Assembly: GCF_026151205.1 (NCBI RefSeq)
Contig: NC_087077.1
Location: 17,161,475-17,225,474 of the forward strand
DNA length: 64,000 nucleotides
Source: Bolinopsis microptera
Lineage: Eukaryota > Ctenophora > Tentaculata > Lobata > Bolinopsidae
Direction: 5' to 3'
This document shows positions 56,801-64,000 of this stretch, piece by piece. The notes under the pieces were generated by a model. That model ran no database searches and was not told the origin of the DNA. It saw only the letters and a program-made list of their open reading frames with translations. How positions within the stretch are numbered: the stretch's first letter is position 1; the number at the start of each line of letters is the position of its first letter. The position numbers were made by a program, and so were the translations under genes.

Positions 56801-57439
56801 CAGTTATTTTGTGAAACCTGTAAGTTCATTAGAAGAGAAGCTCTCTGAAGAGACTGCAAGTAAGCTGGCTATCGGATATCGGAAACTCATTAAAATATCA
56901 TCGGACAGTGACAAAGAGGAGTTAACAGCTATGGTGAATGTCTTTGAGACCAGGTACAGTAAAACCCCGATTTACCACAAACCCCGATTTACCGATTTTT
57001 GGCGCGTCTACAAAATTTTTCTTTGATCCTTAAAAAGTCCGTATGATATCGATTGTTGTGGGAAGAAGAATAAATATTTTTGCATGCCTTGCTAGGGTAC
57101 ACCCCTTGCTATAGGTAAACTGATTAGTTCTGAAGTGTTCTCATTTTACGACAAAAATAGTGAAAAAGAGGGACTGGTAGGCCACACCCACTAATCGACG
57201 AAATTTTACGAACCTTTCAGCGAATCTAAGTTTTACCCATATCTGTAAACGGATTCCAAGAGTTATAAAGGGTTGTGTGTGGGCAGTCACTTGTGGGCCA
57301 CCCCGTAATACAAAATTAACCCTCAAACAGATGCTCTGATGATTCGAAAAAGGAAGAGTTTTGGGCCAAGACGTACGTGAGTCTGATTGAGGCCCACCCG
57401 GATCTTGCTGCCATGGACAAAGTCGTCAAAGTTTGTAAG
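41891..57439 (+). CDS. GTF3C3: GTF3C3 homolog, TFIIIC TPR subunit (5' part)
   Basis: TFIIIC subunit (human TFIIIC102, yeast Tfc4) that binds Pol III promoters and recruits TFIIIB. Eight exons with consistent phases: 41891-41981, 42122-42250, 54856-54982, 55338-55428, 55702-55853, 56407-56535, 56804-56953 and 57331-57439, 326 codons. The N-terminus is acidic (GEFLDEEWGDDQWDDLDNDP). KLLMGEANLAVAKGDRKTAI opens the first TPR, matching human LMGEANIRFARGEREEAI; YETLSVIFEEENDLYKSLQY and VSAHLWPRDPLKWL continue it. KALRYSHLIRFRDRGFIEDV and AIGYRKLIKIS follow. The C-terminal half is not found; a possible further exon is 60088-60165 (IPDYW, phase 0 both ends). Intron 2 is 12.6 kb and holds a nested gene, satellites and a telomeric tract. 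Confidence 0.85.
42771..42971 (+). repeat. 200-bp direct repeat, left copy
   Basis: Near-identical in order and orientation to 54015-54216 (landmarks TAATTAACTAATTGGGGTAA, AAATTCTCTCTTCAAAGGAG, CATTTCCATGAACTACAATT). The two copies flank an 11-kb stretch of GTF3C3 intron 2 that contains the CCP gene, the 41-bp satellite and the telomeric tract. Confidence 0.85.
43300..44262 (+). repeat. 41-bp minisatellite in GTF3C3 intron 2
   Basis: About 23 units of GATGGCTGGGATAGTGAGAT plus TTGTTCCTAGTTTCCTTCTGA with few substitutions; the first units have an extra GTGTC. No coding frame. Confidence 0.92.
44263..47386. other. Intron DNA of GTF3C3, mostly unannotated
   Basis: AT-rich. Contains the 45611-45853 MITE. 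On the minus strand an acceptor-preceded frame at about 45366-45227 (LIIDEPFPYLLRDQVIEMNN, ending in TAG) could be a last exon of the CCP gene, but this cannot be joined with confidence. Confidence 0.3.
45611..45853. mobile_element. 243-bp MITE-like inverted repeat
   Basis: Ends are GTGCACATCAGTCGAAATGC and GCATTTCGACTGATGTGCAC, continuing inward through ACCGGTC (arms about 30-35 bp). There is no coding content. No clear target duplication could be settled. Confidence 0.75.
47387..48553 (-). CDS. Nested gene: secreted protein with unknown domain plus CCP/Sushi module (partial 3' end)
   Basis: On the opposite strand inside GTF3C3 intron 2. Exon 1 is 48553-48490 (MLLILLMSFLVIENTAENLN, a signal peptide). 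Exon 2 is 48256-47768, one domain of about 162 residues (YCKLLSNIHVVTTSGWIAVQ, SLFVRFYSNPQYLIRYCNWN, VWRVTLTRTSGIRLVVHCNE, STRWSGEVAKIRFQSSDSAS) that I do not recognise; its repeated W and aromatic strands suggest a beta-sandwich. Exon 3 is 47578-47387 and encodes a CCP/Sushi-like module (LCTGL, then LDPGTVVKVTCSDSGALN, SSEVTCTVGTVF, then PFC). Phases agree (1, 1, 1). The transcript continues past exon 3 in phase 1 but further exons were not placed. Role unknown; surface or secreted recognition is an inference. Confidence 0.7.
48866..49080 (+). repeat. Dispersed repeat copy (pair with 51312-51535)
   Basis: Both copies share TTTTACTGACACCACGGCAT, AATGCTTTAATGGCCTTCAA, AATTGGCCAAGGAATAAGAA-like text and ACGCGAATTAAA, in the same orientation, with about 10-15% divergence by eye. 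Class unknown. Confidence 0.75.
49100..49477. repeat. Inverted AGCGCTTTT-rich block ending in a G20 tract
   Basis: Many copies of TAAGCGCTT/AAAGCGATT in both orientations form several possible hairpins, and a duplicated segment (AGCTCTTATAAGCGTTTTCT near 49363; AGCACTTAAAAGCGCTTTCT near 49430). It ends in 20 G (49458-49477). TTTCCT occurs on both sides of the G run. It may be a decayed or one-ended relative of elements A-C. Confidence 0.45.
51312..51535 (+). repeat. Dispersed repeat copy (pair with 48866-49080)
   Basis: See landmarks of the first copy. The surrounding 50600-52000 also has shorter duplicated pieces, such as TTAGGAAATAGTG(T/A)ACTGAG with AGACGGTAAATTC at 51225 and 51930, indicating an old, nested repeat mosaic. 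Confidence 0.7.
52219..52275 (+). repeat. Tandem GACAATTGACCCCCC repeat
   Basis: Four copies of CGACAATTGACCCCC directly upstream of the telomeric tract; one further copy (CGACAATTGACCCTC) abuts it at 52320-52335. Confidence 0.85.
52337..52546 (+). repeat. Interstitial telomeric repeat (TTAGGG)n
   Basis: About 34 uninterrupted TTAGGG units, preceded by one TTAGCG and ended by TTTGTG. Arg-Val and Asn-Pro frames through it are artefacts. It lies in GTF3C3 intron 2. The uniform sequence implies a young insertion or ongoing homogenisation. Confidence 0.95.
54015..54216 (+). repeat. 200-bp direct repeat, right copy
   Basis: Matches 42771-42971. It is followed at once by the dispersed motif TTGCACGTGGGCGGTCGTAC (about 54220), which also occurs at 7436 but is not present after the left copy. 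Confidence 0.85.
55080..55205 (+). repeat. ACTCGTGCACCT tandem repeat
   Basis: About ten copies of CTCGTGCACCTA or CTCGTGCACATT in GTF3C3 intron 3. Period 12-16 with small indels. Confidence 0.85.
55844..55870 (+). repeat. Tandem AGTAACC copies at the GTF3C3 exon 5 donor
   Basis: The text AGTAACC-AGTAACCT-AGTAACC gives three consecutive GTAACC donors. The middle one (after 55853) keeps the frame (WLHSNQ/YGLAQK) with the next exon; the first and third would break it. Confidence 0.65.
56157..56352. mobile_element. 196-bp MITE with 69-bp arms and tRNA-like loop
   Basis: The left arm 56157-56225 (ATCATTTCGAGATGGCCAGG...) and right arm 56284-56352 are near-perfect inverted repeats. The 58-base loop reads TCAATTGGTAGAGCAAGAGA, CGCGAAATCTCGAGTTTCTG, GGATCATTCCCCAGTTG. 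The first part resembles a tRNA D-arm/A box, and CTGGG-ATCATTC-CCCAG resembles a T-arm with a seven-base loop. Confidence 0.78.
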
Positions 57440-58790
57440 GTAGACACTCTTATGTCTTTAGGTTCACTCATGTATCTCGATAAGGAAGGTATCTTGTGAA
57501 CTGTTAAAGTGTTTATTAGTATCTGAACAGCTTTTAACCATATGTTTCGTCTTATTATTTTAGGAATGATTTTTCTAAGTGTAAGGTGGATGGCGGGATA
57601 TGAAGAAAAGTACCTTCTATTTTTCTAAAATTTGAATTAATGGACGAATTCACTAAACAAATTACTATCTTACTTCAGTATTCAAATATTTACTTGTTCC
57701 ATTGCTGACTGACCCGTAAATCCCCTCACAGTTGTACCTATCGGGGAAGCATTACAAGCTTATTACATTATCTTTTATTCGCCATTCATTATCAGTGAAA
57801 GTGTTCGAGGGCCTTAGCTCATATTTTATAGTTTGCGGTTAAGATATAACTATAAGCTCTAATTTCCACAAAACTTTACAGCGTTTACTGTTCACGGTAT
57901 TCACTGATCCGTCTTCATTTATAATTATAGCATTATGATAAAGCATACTGATAACAAATTTTGCTATGATTAAGGACACTTATCCTATTCCATTACTTCT
58001 GACCTCAATCATGTTTTGTTCTATCTACACTAAGCTGAACTCGATAATCGGTCACTGGACATAGACTCCGTCAAAATGGTAAACTTTTAGTCAGCTTTTA
58101 TTTGAAAATGGAAAAAATTGGAACGGGTCGGTAAATGTCTATTTCTCTAAGTTTTCGATGGAAGTCTTGCTCCCAGAACCTCAATCGTGACTTGTACTAT
58201 CCTTTATTAACCCACTAATTGTTCTAATTTTAAGATTAACTACTGGTGGCTGTAGCAATATCCTGGCGGGAACCCCAGGCTATAAGTAAAATGTTCATAA
58301 AGATAAAAAATAATAAAGATGCGGCAGAATGACAGGCTGAGCACCGCCCAGTATAGTAAGAGTATAGTAAGAGTACTGCTACTACCCGGTATTCTGAATA
58401 TCAATATTTTAGTTGTATCTTGTGATAATGATATCCAAATAAATTTCGCCTTGCGGGATATGTCACATGTATGGGAAGGCTAATTATAATTGACTGGTTA
58501 TGGGACATATTATGTCAAAAAAATTCATTTCGTTGAAATCGTTTTTGACTTTCAATTTTCAAAATGTTTTACACTTTCGTATTAAGAAAAATAAATACAA
58601 CGATTACCGGTGTCGCAGAAGTAAAATCATTCACATATGATCAGTTAGAGTTACTAATAGTAATATAAATTACTATTTAAAAAAAATACTTTTCCTACTT
58701 GTAGGACTAGGAGGAGAGGGGACACTGTAATAGTCCCCTTACCTCATAAATTATCGATGTACACAAACAAGATCAAATTTATATTTGTCT
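57440..58790. other. AT-rich DNA, no gene recognised
   Basis: Probable GTF3C3 intron. No conserved exon seen. Confidence 0.35.
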
Positions 58791-58795
58791 GACAG

Positions 58796-58886
58796 AATTA
58801 AACAGAATTAAACAGGATTAAACAGGATTAAACAGGATTAAACAGGATTAAACAGGATTAAACAGGATTATACAGGATTAAACAGT
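58796..58886 (+). repeat. 10-bp AACAGGATTA tandem repeat
   Basis: Nine copies, the first two with AACAGAATTA and one with TACAGGATTA. Confidence 0.9.
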
Positions 58887-58967
58887 AAATTGGCTTGAGA
58901 TAACATTAACAATACCGTCTAAGCAATACATTATTTTAAACAAAATCGGAATGAAAGGGAGGGAAGG

Positions 58968-59289
58968 AAGCCGTTACCCTCCGCATACGTTTGGCGTTCT
59001 GGAGGCAAACGTATCTGACAGTCTGTAGTTCGTCTTCAAGGTGTCGAGGGAAGCAGATATCGTAAGCTCTTCTAGTGAGGGATCGGATGACAGCGTAATT
59101 CGTGGAGGAGTTGGTAGTGCAGGAGGAATACTTGTTGTAGAGGTTTGTGTGGGTGGGTCTTCTGTAGGGTGAAGTGGACTTGTAAGGGTGGATGAGGACA
59201 TCGAGGAAAGGTATGGTTCCGTCGGAGGATGGTTGTTCTTGGGTGTATTTGAGGTCTTCTGCGGATCCGATCGCCTGGTAGACTACTCG
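58968..59289 (-). pseudogene. Penelope-like element reverse-transcriptase fragment
   Basis: The minus-strand frame reads VVYQAIGSAEDLKYTQEQ, IPFLDVLIHPYKSTSPYRRP, THTNLYNKYSSCTTNSS, AVIRSLTRRAYDICFPRHLE. This is the conserved block (FLDVL...YRKPTHTNLY...S-x-IRSL-x-RA...C) at the end of Penelope-like reverse transcriptases. Upstream the frame is interrupted by a stop, and no GIY-YIG domain was found, so it is a truncated fossil. Confidence 0.75.
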
Positions 59290-60700
59290 CCATCGAGGTG
59301 GTCAGACATTTAATGACCCTTCCTGCTACGAGGATAAACTCTACGTAACCAAAGTAGAGTAGTACCTTCCTCGATGTCACCCTCTGATCGGATATGGGAG
59401 GTGTTTCATTCTTGTCGGGGTCGGTGGTATACTTGACGAACGTTCATAAACTAATCTCTCGGGCAAGGTGTAATCCCTCAAGGACCACGGACTACAGGGT
59501 TGAATGGACCATAGCCAGACGTGGACACAAAGTCGGCCAGAACAACTGCGATATAAGTATGTCGGATAAATTAGAAATATTACTTCGATCATTCGAACCC
59601 CAGCTGCAAAATCCAAAACGGAGCTCGCTCCTTACAAAATGCCGCCATTGTTTTCCTTGCATGTTATAGTTATATGGAACAGGTCATGGCATATAAATGT
59701 ATTACTAGTAGAACTAGATCCTTAATTTTATATGGTTATTTTAAGTTCACTATCCTGCTCTTCATCTCCAGGACTGTAAAACTTCTTAACGTGTCTCCTA
59801 CTAAATAATACACATAGTACAGCACTTTGATCAGATCCAATATTCCACGGTCAAATATGTAGAATAAGGTATATACTCCGCGCTAATATCGTATTACATG
59901 ACACAAAATTCATACAGGATGAGGTAATTTATTGAGGCGGAAAATGTTTTCAAAATATCCTAAGACATTGTCCGTAATTTAATGAGTTTATGTTCAGGGT
60001 ACAAGTACCAAAACACAAAACAGCTGTATACTAGCACGCTATGCATATTCTACTGTGCACTCACCCCGCCTGTTTGTTCTTATCAAGGTTGAAACATCAA
60101 TCCCAGGCAACACTCCTCTAAGTTTCCTCCCTACCGGACCTGACTACAACATTCCGGATTATTGGGTAATTGATAAATACCCATTAGAGATAAGATAAGA
60201 GAATCAAACCACTGTTTTATGATTTAACCATAAAATCTCTGGCATTGATTTCTGACAATTTTATTGTATTGTTGCTGTATCAAAAAAGGAGTTTTGTGCT
60301 CGAATTGAATCGTTTGAATCTATTATCGTGTCTTATTGAGATCACGTGATGGTCGATATAGTTAAGGAATCAATTAGGCAAAACATTTGATATTTGGACC
60401 ATTGGCGTAACAAAGGGCCCGCAGAGAAAATGAAACAATTTGTCGCTAACTGCAGTTCACGCAGCTGTTTTTTACCTGGGGACCCCACGCTATTATGTTC
60501 ATAAACATAGCCTGGCGTAATTGAACCCTCTAAAGCCCAGTAAAGCTGTTTTATTATTAAATATGGTTATGATAATGGTTTGCGATAACACACGATAATT
60601 GATGATAAACCAATGACAAAGCTTAGGGTGGGCAGCCAATTCAATTCCCAGTTTCAATCCCATTTTCGTTACAGCTTTAATTATTATATCATAACTTCTA
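59290..60700. other. Mostly unannotated DNA; possible GTF3C3 exon
   Basis: Contains a candidate exon 60088-60165 (acceptor TCTTATCAAG, donor TGG/GTAATT, phase 0 to 0, SFLPTGPDYNIPDYW). It could continue GTF3C3, where human has CTIPDGVPIDITVKL at the corresponding place. Otherwise AT-rich. Confidence 0.3.
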
Positions 60701-60734
60701 CTACTATGATCTAATGAGTTGCAGAGATGTGCAC

Positions 60735-60814
60735 TGTTTTACGTTTAGGCGGCGGCGGTCTTGACGCCGCCTAAACGTAAAACATCGACCGCGGTCTGAC
60801 TCCAAACCGCGGTC
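60735..60814. other. Two adjacent GC-rich perfect hairpins
   Basis: TGTTTTACGTTTAGGCGGCG (60735-60754) pairs perfectly with 60765-60784 around a 10-base loop. Immediately after, GACCGCGGT pairs with ACCGCGGTC around a 10-base loop (60787-60814). Both are GC-rich in an AT-rich neighbourhood. Confidence 0.85.
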
Positions 60815-63207
60815 TACTGTGTACATATTAGTATTTTGGTTGTGTAACTGATGTATATGAATTGATTTCTTAATATATCGCGGTGGTGAACGTCTCTAAT
60901 GAGTTGGTCACCTCTACCTTGATTGATCGATTGATTGATTGAGGAGCACTACCCAGAGGCATTACTCGGCACTAACGCCTTACCTGATTTCTAAGAGCGT
61001 TCCTTAACTCCTCTCTTAGATTTGTTACCTGTCTGGTGTGTTACCAGGTGCGAATATTTAAAACGTAACCCCCATTCCATTGGAAATATGGTGGTAAGTG
61101 GTGACGTTTTAAACATTTGCAAGTTTTTTGGAACGATAATTCTAACTCCATACTTAGTAATCTCTATCCTTAGTATTAGCAATAACCCAAACACATACCC
61201 ACACCTGCACCCTTCGTATTAATAACCTCAAATTCTTAATAAAAACCGCACATGTCCATTAATACCTCCTTGTTCATGTTATTGTTAACTTTGCAGTGTG
61301 TGATTTGAATTGCACATTTACTGATTTACAGTGACACTGACACTCATTGTCAAGTCTTGATCATTGATGCCCTGTATAAAAAACAAAGTAGACTCGCTAA
61401 TAACTCTGTTTTTATTAAATGTGAGATTGCAGGGATCAGCTTTGCTTAGAGTGGCCAATGTTTTACTAACTAAATAGAAACTGAAAGTGTGATGGCTGAT
61501 TCAAAAACATTGACAATACATCATTAAAAAAGTTGGTAAAATATTCAAATTTAATAATAATATAGGCATGCCATCTGCGCCAAAAACACTTTGACAAAAC
61601 TTTCCCCGTCAGTGGCGTAACGTTGCCCTTCGTTACGCCACTGTTCCCTATCAGGGTCATTTCACAAAACTAACAATTATTTTGGCGAGAGAAAATTGGG
61701 AAAATTCGGCAAATTGCACATATCACGCGTAATATTAGGAATATTTAAACAGTTCTTAAGCAGTTAGTTATATTAATTGTATCATATTCTCCACATCGTT
61801 AATCATAGTAGCTACAGTGATTTGTTCTCACGGTACCACTGCATTACATTGGGAGACTACTCACTACTCTGACAATGTTGCTAGACTATACTCCCGGATT
61901 GGGTTAACTTAATCAGCTCACTGCGCTTCTGATTCTGATTTTTGCTTTTTGATGTGGTATAATATGATATAGTTCACCACTAAAATAAAATGCATCATGT
62001 CTTCTCGACATTTCGTCCCCAGTAATCAATCATGATCGACTCACTCAAGAGAGCGAAAAACAAAACATATTAAAAGAGTTCGTGTTAATGTCAAGTTCAA
62101 CTCGAAGTATGGGGTCATTATTATAAATATAATACGAAATGATACGTGCAAGATAACACGTTACACGTACACAATCATACATAATGAGTAAGTAGTAAGT
62201 AGTCATATAACTGCATCCCACAAAACCTATACTACGCTTACTATATCAATATCCCACAAAACCTATGCTCACTATATCAATATTATTAGCAGCACTTTTA
62301 GTGCCAAAAGCGAGCCTCGTCACTCCCCAGTACTTACATTTATTTCTTGGTTATAGTTTCAGTGCGAGTTCTACGTGAATCATGTTCAGATAATGAAACT
62401 ATTTTCTGAATACAGTTAACGCACGGATTTTTAAAAGTTCACGGGGAAATTTTGATAAGGCTACTTATCCTCTAACTAGCGTAATAAGAACTTTATACGG
62501 TCTTAATTACTTTTATTTGCGCACGGAAGAAGCCAAACAAAATAAACAAATTGAATCAATTATCATGCAGTCGTCTTTAGTCTACCATTAATCACAGATG
62601 TTTGCCAAATAGCGTTGCTTTGAATATGATAACATTATTCTTTCAAATCGATAGTACAGCTGTTGTCATAGTAACAAGGATAGTACAGGATCTTCATTTG
62701 ACGCATTAAATACCCTAATTCGTACCCTCAACTGTTTATTCAGATATAAATCATACGCAAATATTGCCACACACAAATTCTTGAGTTATACCATGTGCAC
62801 AATGAGTGCTGAATTACCAAGTTTATCACTTAAAATCACAGCTGAGACCACACTTAAATCACAGATGAGAGCCTCACGGACCTGTATTTATCAGTTTATT
62901 GTCACAGATAAGATTGGCTTGTCAGATACCAATCTAATGATCAGGGTCCTTTGTCCCTGTGACCGGCTACCATGCTAACACACGCGGCTAGGACTACGTT
63001 CCAATTCACTTGGTGGGTCCAAATTAGGGCACTGTTCCGTATGTTAAGAAGCCTTTTGTCAGCATATCAGACACACACACAGACTATAACTTGTTCACCC
63101 AAAGGAGCAAAGGGTACCAAGAACCGTTATGCTGTATAATTTCTCTGATGTTGTTTGATCAGGTGCGATAAATAAAATCAAAAACAGAAACCGGGGATCA
63201 ACCAGGC
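60815..63207. other. Intergenic/intronic DNA before the MFS gene
   Basis: No gene recognised. Contains a short perfect inverted repeat CAGTGGCGTAACG (61611-61642, 8-base loop) that looks like a minimal fold-back element. The motif ATTGGCGTAACAAAGGGCCC occurs at about 60402. Confidence 0.4.
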
Positions 63208-63957
63208 ATGTCGGAGTATGGGGAGGGGTGCTCGAAACAACCAGCCTCCTCGACAACCAGCCTTCTACCGAGCAGACCTCATTTATCCTTTACAAAACGT
63301 GCTATTGTCTTCTCCGTGGCGGTCTTCAGCATCTTCGCTCAATATCTTTACTTCACTGTGCCCATGGCATTTTTAGCTAATGAAATTCTTGAGGTTTGGA
63401 TACGTTTATCATCAATTTACTCAAATTGTATCTACTTTTTCGATGAATTTTTGGCCACGTCGGTTTCTAACTTGTTTAACCATAAATCTCCATCTTTCAG
63501 AAGCGTAACCGGTCCCCAATGATAGCTGGAACAGTATTTAGTGCCTTGTGCCTGAGCTTGTTCTTTACCCTTATAACAGCACCTAAAACCTCAACCTTTA
63601 TCTCAATACGACAAGCTATATTGATTTGGTGAGTCTGTGACAACAGTCAGTTACTATGACAATTTAGATGGTTCATTTGGACCCAAAATTAATCTAAACC
63701 TTCAGAGTTTTATTTCTGTCATAGTCTCAATTTTAAACACGCTTTATTTTAAATATCACTCTTTCGCTCACTAGGTAAAATTATTGTATAACTCGATACT
63801 TTATCTAATTTGACATTAGCTATAACTTAATTCGTTTTCAGTATCGCTTTGTCAACATTGTCGACAGTATTTTACGTAATAAAGCTAGATGACACCACGT
63901 GGATAGTGTACAGTGTGGTCTCTAGGATTCTACAGGGAATAGCTATAGGAATCACAG
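63208..63957 (+). CDS. MFS transporter, first three exons (continues past window)
   Basis: Exon 1 is 63208-63393, exon 2 is 63501-63628, exon 3 is 63842-63957; phases 0, 2 and 1 join cleanly. The start MSEYGEGCSKQPASS is a cytosolic tail; hydrophobic segments follow: IVFSVAVFSIFAQYLYFTVP (TM1), MIAGTVFSALCLSLFFTLIT (TM2), AILICIALSTLSTVFYVI (TM3) and the start of the next. VVSRILQGIAIGITG matches the MFS motif at TM4 (R-x-LQG-x-G). The nearest family by feel is the SLC18/MFS drug-antiporter type, but the substrate cannot be told. It needs exons beyond the window end. The start codon has an acceptor-like CAACCAG two bases upstream. Confidence 0.65.
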
Positions 63958-64000
63958 GTAACAGATGATATGTTACCACTAACATGAAATTAAACAGACT

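Noticed and set aside
59394-59669. 91-residue frame on the + strand
   Set aside because: It is antisense to the region next to the Penelope-like remnant and has no recognisable motif.

Overview
This is a window of nuclear DNA from an invertebrate animal. It has spliced genes, conserved metazoan housekeeping proteins, secreted proteins with CCP and lectin-like modules, fragments of Penelope-like and LINE-type retroelements, and an interstitial run of the animal telomere repeat (TTAGGG)n. It is AT-rich and full of micro- and minisatellites. The species cannot be fixed from sequence alone. A splice-acceptor-like AG shortly before almost every start codon, together with many closely spaced same-strand genes, points to a lineage with spliced-leader trans-splicing (several non-bilaterian and flatworm-like groups would fit).

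Layout: 1663-1932 is a terminal exon with one C2H2 finger. Then follow, all on the + strand: ALKBH1 (2688-8908, 6 exons), a PCC1/LAGE3 KEOPS subunit (12252-12777, 2 exons), RPP38 (13325-13993), a NAALAD/FOLH1-type M28 carboxypeptidase (14319-27782, 12 exons), AATF/Bfr2 (30038-31549), a COA1-like mitochondrial membrane protein (32403-33848), a group XII secreted phospholipase A2 (34178-34711), MAK16 (35424-39233, 5 exons), TAMM41 (39598-41612, with an apparent 1-nt frameshift), GTF3C3/TFIIIC-gamma (41891 to at least 57439) and the start of an MFS transporter (63208 to the window edge). Two minus-strand genes lie inside host introns: a coiled-coil plus discoidin/F-lectin-like gene in NAALAD intron 3, and a secreted CCP protein in GTF3C3 intron 2. 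Many of the + strand genes act in RNA biology: ribosome assembly (AATF, MAK16), RNase P/MRP (RPP38), tRNA modification (PCC1, ALKBH1) and Pol III transcription (GTF3C3). TAMM41 and the COA1-like protein are mitochondrial.

Two patterns stand out. First, minisatellites repeatedly contain or abut a gene-structure boundary: splice acceptors, a splice donor, start codons and a stop codon appear to have been duplicated in tandem. The largest case is a 3-kb, 51-bp array whose unit carries the PCC1 start codon. Second, there is a structural class of insertions that begin with a G tract (16-22 G) and end with a C tract (7-30 C). They have inverted subterminal short tandem repeats, carry or share (TCC)n cores, and are flanked by 5-7 bp target duplications. 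Three complete examples sit at 4753-7045, 21848-26937 and 27877-29180. Other TIR elements occur at 16045-17752, 31843-32352, 36938-39016 (TTAA target), 45611-45853 and 56157-56352.
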